From the NCBI RefSeq assembly GCF_014635345.1, contig NZ_BMCU01000001.1:1240001-1304000 (forward strand): a DNA stretch of 64,000 nt. The letters run 5' to 3'. The position numbers were made by a program, and so were the translations under genes. The DNA comes from Rhodococcoides trifolii (lineage in GTDB: Bacteria; Actinomycetota; Actinomycetes; Mycobacteriales; Mycobacteriaceae). This document shows positions 33,806 to 42,807 of this stretch, in pieces. How positions within the stretch are numbered: position 1 is the stretch's first letter; each line of letters begins with the position of its first letter. The notes beneath the pieces are model-generated. The model was not told the DNA's origin. It saw nothing but the letters and a program-made list of their open reading frames with translations, and did no database searches.

Positions 33806-34777
33806 TCAGATGGAGATCCTCCCGATGGAGTCGAGGGCGATGTCCCAGAATTTCGCTACGTCGAGACCTGTTGCCACTCGATGCCGACCGCCGACCGTCT
33901 GCGGCCGAAGGTCGACCACCGTGCGGCCGAGTGTGAACTCACCCTCGGTCTCGACACTGATCGGCGCCGAGCGGATCGTGAACACGGACGGGTCGATCAA
34001 ATAGACCACCGGACACAGATCATGCACCGGTGGCGCGTCGAAGCCTTGGTGGTCTGCGTAGGTCGAGCCGAAGAACTCGAGCAGCTCGTCCGCGAAAGCT
34101 GCTACAGGACTGCCTATGTCGATCAATCGTCGCCGAATTTCTGTGGTGGCCAGCGCGAGGTGAGTCACCTCGAGCCCGAACATCGTCACCGTCCACGGCG
34201 CAGCGAAAACCTCCTGCGCAGCGTCGGGATCGACCAGGATGTTGAATTCTGCGGACGCCGTGACGTTGCCCTGCTCGATGGCGCCGCCCATGATGGCGAC
34301 CGATGCGCGCTCTGCGATGGCAGGCTCGAGCCGCAACGCCAGCGCCAGGTTGGTCAGCGGCGCGGTGGCAACCACGGTGACCGAACCTGCGGGCCGACTC
34401 ATCACCTCGTCGACGATGACCGCAGCTGCAGTTCTGTCGTCGAGCGTCATCGTATTCACGGGCAACGGGGGACCGTCGAGGCCGCTCTCGCCATGGATGT
34501 CGGGCGCCGGGCGGTGGGCGCGACGCAACGGGCCGTCGGCGCCTCGCGCGACGATGACATCGGTCATCCCCGCCAGACTGCAGACGGCAAGTGCGTTGGC
34601 GGTGACCTTGTCGACCGTCTGATTCCCGCAAACAGTGGTGACGGCGACCAGGTCGATCTCGGGGCTGCCGTGGGCGACGAACAAGGCGATCGCGTCGTCG
34701 TGTCCGGGATCGCAATCGAGGATGATCGAGCGCGGCATCGCGGCTGGAGCGGGGCGGGATGCGTTCACCTCACCCAC
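33806..34777 (-). CDS. Inosine/uridine-preferring nucleoside hydrolase
   Basis: About 323 residues from GTG 34777, which overlaps the madM stop; an internal ATG at 34738 gives the typical family start. The calcium-binding signature DCDPGHDDA and ITTVCGNQ-like VTTVCGNQTVDK identify the family; NILVDPDAAQEVF and LDRT-type segments agree. It cleaves N-glycosidic bonds of ribonucleosides. Confidence 0.87.
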   Translation of the reverse strand: MGEVNASRPAPAAMPRSIILDCDPGHDDAIALFVAHGSPEIDLVAVTTVCGNQTVDKVTANALAVCSLAGMTDVIVARGADGPLRRAHRPAPDIHGESGLDGPPLPVNTMTLDDRTAAAVIVDEVMSRPAGSVTVVATAPLTNLALALRLEPAIAERASVAIMGGAIEQGNVTASAEFNILVDPDAAQEVFAAPWTVTMFGLEVTHLALATTEIRRRLIDIGSPVAAFADELLEFFGSTYADHQGFDAPPVHDLCPVVYLIDPSVFTIRSAPISVETEGEFTLGRTVVDLRPQTVGGRHRVATGLDVAKFWDIALDSIGRISI

Positions 34778-35534
34778 CGACGATCGCCCTGATGATCACG
34801 TAGAACAGCGACGGTCCGAGCAGGCAACCGATTCCGGTGTAAAACGTTGCGGTCATCGCGCCGTAGGGAACGAGGCGCTTGTCGGTGGCGGCCAACCCGC
34901 CGGCGACTCCCGACGTGGTGCCCATCAGTCCGCCGTAGGCCATTGCCGATTTCGCGTTGTTCAGGCCGATCAAGCGCGCGATGAACGGGGTACCGATCAT
35001 CACGACAACCGACTTGACCAGACCGGCGGCGACGGACAGCGCAATCACTTCCGAGCTCGCACCCACGGCCGTTCCTGTCACCGGTCCGACGATGTACGTG
35101 GCAGCGCCGGCGCCGATGGTCACCAACGATTCAGCGTCCCGGTAGCCGAATGCCGCGGCGATGGCTGCGCCGACGACGAAAGATACCGTCACGCCCAGGA
35201 TGATGGACAGCACACCGGTGGCGCCGGAACGCTTGATCTCCTTGAGGTCGACGCCGAAGGCCGTGGACACGATGGCGAAGTCGCGCAGCATCGACCCGCC
35301 CAGCAGAGCGAGACCGGACAGCACTGCGAAATCGGCAACTCCTTTCTCTCCGCCGGTGACCGTGCCGCCCCAATAGGCCAGTGCCAGGCCGAAAATGATC
35401 GCAATTGCGGATCCGTGCAATCTGCCGCGGGTCAGCGTCTTGGACAGGAATCCGGCGAGCAGCGTCAGCGCACCGACCACGACGAAGGCCACCAACAGAT
35501 CGTTCTTCTCGAAGACCGAGCTGAGCAGTTCCAT
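34770..35534 (-). CDS. madM: Malonate transporter subunit MadM
   Basis: 254 residues, nearly all hydrophobic, about eight membrane segments. GLMGTTSGVAGGLAATDKRL and VGPVTGTAVGASSEVIALS match MadM, the larger subunit of the two-part Na+-dependent malonate carrier. One base separates it from madL. Operon with the malonyl-CoA genes. Confidence 0.85.
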   Translation of the reverse strand: MELLSSVFEKNDLLVAFVVVGALTLLAGFLSKTLTRGRLHGSAIAIIFGLALAYWGGTVTGGEKGVADFAVLSGLALLGGSMLRDFAIVSTAFGVDLKEIKRSGATGVLSIILGVTVSFVVGAAIAAAFGYRDAESLVTIGAGAATYIVGPVTGTAVGASSEVIALSVAAGLVKSVVVMIGTPFIARLIGLNNAKSAMAYGGLMGTTSGVAGGLAATDKRLVPYGAMTATFYTGIGCLLGPSLFYVIIRAIVGG

Positions 35535-35535
35535 A

Positions 35536-35940
35536 TCAGGCTTCCTGCTTCTCTTGCTCGGTCAGCGGAGGCAACGGCTCGGACGGTGTGCCGATCTTGG
35601 CCAGCACGGGAACCAGAGCGGCACCGGCAACCAAAGCTCCGAGGCCGGCGAGGATTGCCATCGGTCCGCCGCTGACGGCCGCCGCGACGTTCTGAATCGA
35701 CGCCATGGCGATGACGATCGGGATGTACATCGCGCTCCAGAACAAGATTCCCTGTTCACTTGCTTTGGGGAAGTGGCCCTTCCGGCGCAACCATTCGACG
35801 GCGAAGATCAACATGATCATCGCGAAGCCGACTCCGCCAACATTGGCGTCGATGCCGAGCAGGGCGCCGAGGACTTCACCGACAATCGTGCCGGCCAGCA
35901 TGCACAGCGCAAGCGCCGCAACTCCATAGAGAACCATCAT
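35536..35940 (-). CDS. madL: Malonate transporter subunit MadL
   Basis: 134 residues, four membrane segments, with GEVLGALLGIDANVGGVGFA and FWSAMYIPIVIAMASIQNVA typical of MadL. AGGAGT precedes the start. Six bases separate it from the decarboxylase/synthetase gene, so the four are one transcript. Confidence 0.86.
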   Translation of the reverse strand: MMVLYGVAALALCMLAGTIVGEVLGALLGIDANVGGVGFAMIMLIFAVEWLRRKGHFPKASEQGILFWSAMYIPIVIAMASIQNVAAAVSGGPMAILAGLGALVAGAALVPVLAKIGTPSEPLPPLTEQEKQEA

Positions 35941-35946
35941 GTACTC

Positions 35947-38700
35947 CTATGTCTCAGAGGTGAACAGATCGGCGTACTGCTTGCGCAGTTCGGCCTTTTG
36001 GACTTTGCCCATGACGTTGCGGGGCAGCGCCTCCACGACACGCACCGCTCGGGGATGTTTGAACCGGGCGAGATCGCCGGTGATGTGATTCATCAGTTCG
36101 CTGTCCCGTGGGCTCTCTCCGGGATTCGGAACCACAAGCGCAACAATGGTTTCACCGAAATCCGGATGCGGCACGCCGATGACGGCGGATTCGAGCACCT
36201 TGGGGTGGCTGTCGATGAGCTCTTCGATCTCGATGGGGTAGATGTTGTATCCCCCCGAAATCACCATGTCCTTGTCACGACCGACGATGCACAGGTAGCC
36301 GTCCTCGTCGAACATGCCCAGATCCCCGGTGATGAAGAAGCCGTCGGAGCGAAACTCCGAGGCCGTCTTCTCGGGCATCTGCCAGTAACCCGCGAAGACG
36401 TTGGGGCCGCGTACCTCAATGCTGCCGACCTCGCCGTCCGGCAACGGTTTTGCAGAGTTACGGTCGACGACACGAATCTCCGTGCCCGGCAGGGCCTTGC
36501 CGACGGTTCCGGGTTTGCGGGGTCCGCCCTCGTACGGGTTCGTGCTGTTCATTCCCGTTTCGGTCATGCCGTAGCGCTCGAGAATGGAGTGGCCGGTGCG
36601 GGCCGAAAAGGCCTTGTGGTCGCTGGCGAGCAGCGGCGCGGACCCCGAGACGAACAGGCGCATCGACGCGCACAGTTCGGGTGTGACCTTCTCGCTATTC
36701 GCGAGCCGGGTGTAGAAGGTGGGCACGCCCATCAGGACGGTGGAGCGGGGGAGGAGATCGATGATGGCGTCGGCGTCGAACTTGGGCAGGAAGTGCATCG
36801 AGGCGCCGGCCGCGAGTGTCATGTTGGCGGCGACGAACAGTCCGTGGACGTGAAAGATCGGAAGCGCGTGGATCAACCGGTCCTCGGACGTGAACTGCCA
36901 CGCGTCGATCAAGGCCTCGCAGTTGGCGGCGAGATTGCCGTGCGTGAGCACCGCTCCTTTGGAACGCCCGGTGGTTCCGGAGGTGTAGAGGATGGCGGCA
37001 GGATCGGTGGAGGCGGCGTCGAAAACCTGGTCGTCTCGTTCGGTGCCGCTCAGCAGCGATCCGTCGCCCGAGTCCCCGAGGGTTTCCAGTACGAGGCTGT
37101 CCTTGTACTCGGCGTAGTCGCTCACCCGATCAGGCGCGCAGACCAAGACGCGCGGCCCCGCGTCGCCGATGAAGTACCGCATTTCCGAACCGGTGTAGGC
37201 AGTGTTCAGCGGCAGGAAGACGCCGCCGACCTGCAGCGTCGCCAGGTACAGCGCGATGGCCTCGGGAGATTTCGACACCTGCATCGCGACGCGGTCTCCC
37301 GGCGTCACGCCGTCGGCCCGCAGCCGTGCAGCGATCTGCTGCACCAGGTCGGCGGTGTCGCGGTAGCCGAGTGTGCGGCCATCGGGCAGCTCGAAGAGTG
37401 GAGCGTCCGGTCGCCGCCGCACCTGAACGTCGAATAGTCGGAAGATGGTGGTGTCGTGAGTCATCAGCGGTGTTCCTTCTCTGCGGGGACGTGTGTCGGC
37501 GAGCGATTTCAGGGGACCGTCGACGGCGACCGTGCGCCGCCGCACGAAATCCTCGTGCCTACGTTCGAGTTGGTCGGGCTCGTAGAGGTAATTGACCATG
37601 GCCCCGTACGACTGCTGCCAGGCCTTGTCCGAAGGGTTCGCCGGCCAGTTCAGCCGCCACGCAGTCGCACCATTTCCGAGGTGGAAGCGGGCAACGGGAT
37701 CGATCGGTCGGCCGTCGGCGAGTCGTTCGACGGTCAGATATTTCAGCAGGGCGGGGAACAAGCGGTCGCTCACGCCCGTGTCTAACTCGGCGGCAAGCTC
37801 CGCGTCACCGGTCTGCGGATCTTCGAGCCATCGTCGAAATCCGGGAATCGGTGACAGCGTGACGAACTGATGTAGGTGCGGCAGTTGACTTTTCACCTGC
37901 TCGATGACCTGCTTGATCAGCGAGCTGCCGAACGACACACCCGCCAGACCATCGAGAGCGTTGTTGATCGAGTAGAGCGCGGCGGTGTCTGCGCTCGAAG
38001 GATCAAGGGCTGCAGCAGGTTCCAGTAGTGGACCGATGCGATCGGGCACACCCTGCACCAATGCGACCTCGACGAAGATCAACGGCACGTCACCCGTCGC
38101 CGGATGAAAGAACGCGAAGACGCGGCGATCCTCGGGCTCGATTCGACGACGAAGTTCTTCTTCGGTCGTCATCGGGTGGACCGATTCGTAATGCAGTAAG
38201 TGCCGGTGCAGTTCGATCGGTGAGTCCCAGGTGACCTCGGTCATCTGCAGGAATCCGCGGTTGAACCAGGACTTCAGGAGATGGTGGAAGTCGTGGTCGA
38301 GCGCGCGCAGACCGGGGTTGGTGCGCATCATTCGGCGGAGATCGGACCGCATCTCGACCAGTGCCAGTGTGGCGCCGGGCGCGTGGTTGATGCGGCGGAG
38401 CAACTGCTGGCGAGCCGGCTCGACGGCGTCGAAAAGCTCGATGGCCTGGGCGCTCGCATCCGTGTCGGCGCCGCGGACGTCCTCCCAGCGATGGAAGGCG
38501 GCCCAAACTCGGTCGGCATCGACGTCGTATGCGGTGGTGACGTGCTGAAAGAAGCGCAGCTTGTCGGCATCGTCGAGCCCCGCGTAGTCGGCCAGTGCCT
38601 CGGTGGCAACCGTGCGAATCGACGCCTCACCGACATCGCTCACCAATATTTCGCATGCAGCGAGCAGCGCGTTCAGTGATCGGCCCTGTTCGGATCCCAT
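35947..38700 (-). CDS. matA/matB: Malonyl-CoA decarboxylase / malonyl-CoA synthetase fusion
   Basis: 917 residues from ATG 38700 with AAGGA upstream. Residues 1-400 are malonyl-CoA decarboxylase (RVWAAFHRWEDVRGADTDAS, HPMTTEEELRRRIEPEDRRV, INNALDGLAGVSFGSSLIKQ, FVTLSPIPGFRRWLED). From residue 413 it is an AMP-forming malonyl-CoA synthetase (ILYTSGTTGRSKGAVLTHGN, ERYGMTETGMNSTNPYEGGP, GRDKDMVISGGYNIYP). Together they turn malonate into acetyl-CoA. The two are separate genes in rhizobia; here they share a frame. An AGAAGGAA site before Met413 (ATG at 37464) could also give separate MatB. Confidence 0.88.
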   Translation of the reverse strand: MGSEQGRSLNALLAACEILVSDVGEASIRTVATEALADYAGLDDADKLRFFQHVTTAYDVDADRVWAAFHRWEDVRGADTDASAQAIELFDAVEPARQQLLRRINHAPGATLALVEMRSDLRRMMRTNPGLRALDHDFHHLLKSWFNRGFLQMTEVTWDSPIELHRHLLHYESVHPMTTEEELRRRIEPEDRRVFAFFHPATGDVPLIFVEVALVQGVPDRIGPLLEPAAALDPSSADTAALYSINNALDGLAGVSFGSSLIKQVIEQVKSQLPHLHQFVTLSPIPGFRRWLEDPQTGDAELAAELDTGVSDRLFPALLKYLTVERLADGRPIDPVARFHLGNGATAWRLNWPANPSDKAWQQSYGAMVNYLYEPDQLERRHEDFVRRRTVAVDGPLKSLADTRPRREGTPLMTHDTTIFRLFDVQVRRRPDAPLFELPDGRTLGYRDTADLVQQIAARLRADGVTPGDRVAMQVSKSPEAIALYLATLQVGGVFLPLNTAYTGSEMRYFIGDAGPRVLVCAPDRVSDYAEYKDSLVLETLGDSGDGSLLSGTERDDQVFDAASTDPAAILYTSGTTGRSKGAVLTHGNLAANCEALIDAWQFTSEDRLIHALPIFHVHGLFVAANMTLAAGASMHFLPKFDADAIIDLLPRSTVLMGVPTFYTRLANSEKVTPELCASMRLFVSGSAPLLASDHKAFSARTGHSILERYGMTETGMNSTNPYEGGPRKPGTVGKALPGTEIRVVDRNSAKPLPDGEVGSIEVRGPNVFAGYWQMPEKTASEFRSDGFFITGDLGMFDEDGYLCIVGRDKDMVISGGYNIYPIEIEELIDSHPKVLESAVIGVPHPDFGETIVALVVPNPGESPRDSELMNHITGDLARFKHPRAVRVVEALPRNVMGKVQKAELRKQYADLFTSET

Positions 38701-38820
38701 GCCACGTCCTTCGACGGTCGTATATTTCGATGACGGTGATATATATAACAGGGACGTTAGCGGATAAATGTGAGCTGCACCACCCCCAATATCGGTTAAT
38801 CTGTGCCGCAGGAGGTGGCC

Positions 38821-39483
38821 ATGATTCGAGTCCCCGAATCTCAGCGGGTGCGCGATGCGCTGGAGAACGCCGTCCTCGACGGCCACTACCGGCCGGGTGA
38901 ACGCCTCGATCCGACGCAACTCGAAAAAGAGTTCGGCTGCTCACGCACGCCCATCCGCGAGGCGCTGCAGGCGCTCGAGCGGTCGGGTCTGGTGCAAATT
39001 CGTCCCAAGCAGGGCACGTACGTCACCGAACTCGGTATCTCGGAAGTGGCCGAGCGATTCGAGGTGATGGCCGAGCTGGAGGGCATGGCTGCGCGACTTG
39101 CGGCGGGTCGTATCGAACGCGACGCGCTTGCGGAACTCGAAGTGGCACTACAGGAATGCGAGCAGCACGCGATCAGCGGCGACGCGGATGCGTACTACTA
39201 CGCGAACGCGCGCTTCCACGGCATCATCAACGATTCGTGTGGCAACGACTACCTGCGTCAACAGGCATTTGCGTTGAAGCGGGTACTGCAGCCCTACCGA
39301 CGACTGCAGTTGCGCGTACCCGACAGGATGCGGAGGTCGATGGCAGAACACCGGGTCATTGCCGACGCGATCGCCCGCGGAGACGCGGCTGCCGCCGAGA
39401 CCGCGGCACGCGACCACGTATTGGTTCAGGTGAAGGAGTTCAGCAACCTGGTGCGGACCTGGCGCCAGTTGTCGGCGAGCTGA
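38821..39483 (+). CDS. GntR/FadR-family regulator of malonate operon
   Basis: 220 residues from ATG 38821 with AGGAGGT upstream (a GTG at 38803 lies before that site). Winged helix GHYRPGERLDPTQLEKEFGC, SRTPIREALQALERSGLVQI; FCD-type effector domain with D/H metal residues (YANARFHGI, RMRRSMAEHRVI). Divergent from the malonate genes across an AT-rich stretch (38715-38760) that probably holds promoter and operator. Malonate is the likely ligand. Confidence 0.86.
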   Translation: MIRVPESQRVRDALENAVLDGHYRPGERLDPTQLEKEFGCSRTPIREALQALERSGLVQIRPKQGTYVTELGISEVAERFEVMAELEGMAARLAAGRIERDALAELEVALQECEQHAISGDADAYYYANARFHGIINDSCGNDYLRQQAFALKRVLQPYRRLQLRVPDRMRRSMAEHRVIADAIARGDAAAAETAARDHVLVQVKEFSNLVRTWRQLSAS

Positions 39484-39484
39484 C

Positions 39485-39883
39485 TCACAGATCCTCGATA
39501 TCGATCAACCCGTCCTGCAACGCCCGGCACAACAACGACGCCTTCGTCGACGCGGACCGCCCGCAGTACTCGTACTTGTCCCGGATTCGCGCGATGTGCG
39601 TACTGAGCGTCGAGGGCGCAATGAACAACCGTCGAGCGGCCTCGTTCTTCGAGTCACACAGCAACCATTCCCGCAGCACAGCGACCTCGCGAGGGCTCAG
39701 AGCAGGCTGTTCGAACGGCGGCGAAAGCGGGGGAGCGGTCACCCTCGGAACGCTACTGAGGGCGGCAATGAACGGACAGACGCGACTTTTCGTGACACCA
39801 GTTCGGGGGTCACGGTTAAGTGCTGAAAGTATCGACTCCGTTCGCGTCGATGCTGATTCGCCTCGACAGGGAATCCTCGACAT
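39485..39883 (-). CDS. LuxR-type HTH protein without receiver domain
   Basis: At most 132 residues from ATG 39883; GTG 39742 would give 85. The HTH is clear: ALSPREVAVLREWLLCDSKN, EAARRLFIAPSTLSTHIARI. No aspartate-phosphorylatable receiver precedes it. It overlaps the end of the upstream sensor-like gene and is the last of three genes, so it is the presumed output of that system. Confidence 0.75.
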   Translation of the reverse strand: MSRIPCRGESASTRTESILSALNRDPRTGVTKSRVCPFIAALSSVPRVTAPPLSPPFEQPALSPREVAVLREWLLCDSKNEAARRLFIAPSTLSTHIARIRDKYEYCGRSASTKASLLCRALQDGLIDIEDL

Positions 39884-40835
39884 AGACGGACGCCACCGTC
39901 TCGCGGCCGGGCGGAAGAATCCGCACTCGCACCGCGCCGGACTCAGCCGACGTCAAGACCGTCGCCACCTGCGACCGCACGCGGTCGACCACCGTGGGGT
40001 CCGCCTCGTCCAGGCCGCCGTCGTCGATCATGATCACCTCCACACCGCGCCGACGCGCATGCAGCGCAGCCTCGTCGACCAGCGGCGTCGACAGAGCCGG
40101 CGCGCGTAGATGATCCCGTAGGTGAGCTTCCAAGAGCTCACACGAGATGCGTTCGTGGACGGTGAGGGGAACGTCGCTGGCAATGCGGGTGAGGAGCGGC
40201 CGGGCCAAGCGGTCGAGGCGGTTACGCTGCTCGGTGCGTTCGGCCACGGCTGACGCCAAGGCGGATTGTTCTTCGATCTGCCGTTCCGACCGGGTGCGCA
40301 AGGTGAACACTGCCTTTGCTGTGGGCCGAAGGGTGAAGGACAGGATGGTCGCCATCGCCAAGGGGGTGGCGTCGATGACCACCTTGGCGGCCTCGCCGAC
40401 GAATGTGCTTCCTGTCCACGCCCCCCATGCGCCGTAGATCGCGATCATCGCAAACAGGCTGAGCCACGGCGGAACTCGTCGGCCGCGCACACACATGAAA
40501 CACAGGACGGTGGTCGACGCCCCGTGCGTCCAGCCCTGCAGGGGCGTGGCCATCGGGACGGGGAGCACCCACAACACCAGTACCGACGCGACGGGACCGA
40601 TCGACGAAAGTGCGAGAGTTGTGCTGCGCGGCAACGGATCACCGGGCGCAGCGATCAAGGCGATCACCCCGGCGGAGATGAGTGCCACGGCGGCGACGAT
40701 CGGCCAGACGGAGCTCACGCCGTGAAGATTGCCGAACGCCGACACCGAGATCGCGGCGATGTACACGACGACAACCACCTTGGCCGCCTGGGTGTGCATC
40801 CCCAGAAGGGTTCGTACGTCCTGCTCCGGCGTCAC
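39816..40835 (-). CDS. Membrane sensor-like protein with degenerate kinase region
   Basis: 339 residues, GTG overlapping the previous stop (GTGA). About five or six membrane helices fill residues 20-180, then a coiled-coil-like stretch (RSERQIEEQSALASAVAERT) and a cytosolic part. That part resembles a histidine kinase ATPase fold in order (LLTRIASDVPLTVHERISCE ... AALHARRRGVEVIMIDDGGL) but no N, G1 or G2 box is convincing and no H-box is seen. A sensory partner of the kinase upstream is inferred. Confidence 0.7.
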   Translation of the reverse strand: MTPEQDVRTLLGMHTQAAKVVVVVYIAAISVSAFGNLHGVSSVWPIVAAVALISAGVIALIAAPGDPLPRSTTLALSSIGPVASVLVLWVLPVPMATPLQGWTHGASTTVLCFMCVRGRRVPPWLSLFAMIAIYGAWGAWTGSTFVGEAAKVVIDATPLAMATILSFTLRPTAKAVFTLRTRSERQIEEQSALASAVAERTEQRNRLDRLARPLLTRIASDVPLTVHERISCELLEAHLRDHLRAPALSTPLVDEAALHARRRGVEVIMIDDGGLDEADPTVVDRVRSQVATVLTSAESGAVRVRILPPGRETVASVYVEDSLSRRISIDANGVDTFST

Positions 40836-42034
40836 CGTCCGGCCGTCCAGGAGACGCTGACTCGGGTGCCGTGATCGGGGCGGGAGACGACGGAGGACGA
40901 GCCGCCGGGAAGCTGGCGCAACCGTCCGTGAATGCTCACGGCAATTCCCAGCCGGTGCGGAGGAACGCCCGCCGGATCGAAACCCACGCCGTCGTCGGCG
41001 ATCTCGATCCGAAGTGACGGACCGTCCGCCAGGTGGACGCGGACAGATCGCGTTGCCGCCGGAGCGGCGTGAACAACGCTGTTGCGCAGCGCTTCCGACG
41101 TCGCCGACGCCAGGGTCCGGACGACCCCCGCGGGGAACACAGCATCCGGCACATGGGTGTCGACGTCGACGCGCAGGCCGGGGTCGACGGCGGCCACGAC
41201 GGCCTGGATCACCGCGACGCTCTGCGCTGCTCCAAGCTGCTGATCGTCGTCGGCCCCAGACTGGAGGTCGTCGATGGCATCGAGGGTTCGGGCGGCCTGC
41301 TTCGCCAGCTCCGCCGAGCTCCCCTCCCGAGCGGCGGCCAGCAGCGTCGACATCACACTGTCGTGGGTCAGCTCGTCGAAACGGCGGCGTTCGTCTGCGC
41401 GGGCGCGCACGGCACCGGTCTGTGCGGCGTCGGCGAAGGCTTGATTGCGGGTGCGGTCCAGCACGCCGGCCGTGCGGATGGCCATGATTCCGGCGGCGAC
41501 GGGGACGATGCAGAACGCGAAGGAGAACGCGATCTCGGGGAAGAGGGCGCCGTTGTGATCCGGTGCCCGGACTTCGTGATTGATGGCCGCGGCACCGATC
41601 ACCACGACACCGAGGGTGAGGAACGCCCATTTCGGTCGCCACGCTGCCGCCGCCGCGAGTCCGGGCAGACCGATGAACTGCGAGAACCACATGCCCTTGT
41701 CGTTCTCGATCAACCCACCGTTCCACCCGACAGGCCACAGTGCCAGCGAGACACCGCATCCGATGACGGAACAACCAGCGAGGAAGCGCAACTGCGCCTC
41801 GGACGACCGCCATCCCAGCACTCCCATGGCGATGCCAGGACCGAAGAAGGCCGGTAGCGCAACCACATTCCACCAGGGAGCCGTCACCGCGAACGCGCGG
41901 TGGATGTCGGGCGCCAGCATGCCGAGGTAGAAGAGGTAACCGATCCCGAGAAAGATGGAGAACTGCTGCGTGATGCGGAGCGCAGCAGAGGAATCGACGT
42001 GGTCGAGGGGAGCAATCTGCAGAGGCTCCTCCAT
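40832..42034 (-). CDS. Sensor histidine kinase
   Basis: 400 residues. About six membrane helices (residues 25-215), then FDELTHDSVMSTLLAAARE (H-box, HisKA_3-like) and an HATPase: SEALRNSVVHA (N box), IADDGVGFDPAGVP (G1) and GTRVSVSW (end). Its natural output would be a LuxR response regulator; the operon instead ends with an HTH-only protein. The stimulus is unknown. Confidence 0.83.
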   Translation of the reverse strand: MEEPLQIAPLDHVDSSAALRITQQFSIFLGIGYLFYLGMLAPDIHRAFAVTAPWWNVVALPAFFGPGIAMGVLGWRSSEAQLRFLAGCSVIGCGVSLALWPVGWNGGLIENDKGMWFSQFIGLPGLAAAAAWRPKWAFLTLGVVVIGAAAINHEVRAPDHNGALFPEIAFSFAFCIVPVAAGIMAIRTAGVLDRTRNQAFADAAQTGAVRARADERRRFDELTHDSVMSTLLAAAREGSSAELAKQAARTLDAIDDLQSGADDDQQLGAAQSVAVIQAVVAAVDPGLRVDVDTHVPDAVFPAGVVRTLASATSEALRNSVVHAAPAATRSVRVHLADGPSLRIEIADDGVGFDPAGVPPHRLGIAVSIHGRLRQLPGGSSSVVSRPDHGTRVSVSWTAGR

Positions 42035-42108
42035 CCGACCATGAGAGCACGAGCCCCGACGAGCTGTCTGTCCTACGTTCGAATGACCGTGCGTGCGAGG
42101 ATGCGGAG

Positions 42109-42807
42109 ATGGAGTCGATGCGCATCGCCGTCGGGCAACCGCTGGTCGGGACGGATCTGACGGCGTCGGTCAGCGCACACGCGGCGCTCGTACTCGCGGC
42201 ACGAGCCGACGTGATGGTCTTCCCCGAGATGTCGCTGACCGGTTACCGCCTCGACGCCGATCCAGTGAACCTCGACAGATTGAACGAGCTCGTTCTCGCC
42301 TGCAGAGCGGTCGTGACGTGCGCGTTGGTGGGAGCTCCGATCGTGCACAACGGACAGCGAGCCATCGCAGTACTGAGAGTCGACTCGGACGGTGTCAGCG
42401 TCGCCTACCGAAAGTCGTTCCTCGCCGAGGACGAGAAGGCGCACTTCGAGGCCGGCCCCGGTGCCACGGCCATCGAGATCGACGGGTGGCGATTCGGCTT
42501 GGGCGTCTGCAAGGACACCGGAGTCGACGAACACATCGATGCCACAGCAGCTCTGGACGTCGACGTCTATGCGTGTGGCGTGGTCCATCATCGGTCGGAA
42601 CTCGCGGAGCAACGTCGCCGAGCAACCGACATCGCCTCTCGCTGCGACGCGTACGTCGCTATGGCCAGTTTCGCGGGACCGACCGGCGGAGGGTACGACC
42701 GGACCGCGGGCACCTCGTTGATCGTGTCGCCGTACGGCGAGACACTGGCGCAGGCAAGCGAACTCGCCGGCGACTACACCGCGGTCACGATACATCAGTC
42801 CTTGTAG
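42109..42807 (+). CDS. Carbon-nitrogen hydrolase (nitrilase superfamily)
   Basis: 232 residues. The catalytic triad is visible: Glu in FPEMSLTGYRL, Lys in YRKSFLAEDEK, Cys in GLGVCKDTGV. Such enzymes hydrolyse amides or carbamoyl groups. It is shorter than usual (260-300) but complete at both ends. The end overlaps the convergent thioesterase gene by 13 bp. Confidence 0.85.
   Translation: MESMRIAVGQPLVGTDLTASVSAHAALVLAARADVMVFPEMSLTGYRLDADPVNLDRLNELVLACRAVVTCALVGAPIVHNGQRAIAVLRVDSDGVSVAYRKSFLAEDEKAHFEAGPGATAIEIDGWRFGLGVCKDTGVDEHIDATAALDVDVYACGVVHHRSELAEQRRRATDIASRCDAYVAMASFAGPTGGGYDRTAGTSLIVSPYGETLAQASELAGDYTAVTIHQSL

Noticed and set aside
35395..37437. 680-codon forward frame opposite madL and matAB
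   Set aside because: No start context or family match; shadow of strongly supported reverse genes.
39816..42125. A single 769-codon reverse frame
   Set aside because: Its first part is out of frame with the histidine kinase at 40832-42034; only its last 339 codons, from GTG 40835, are a real gene.
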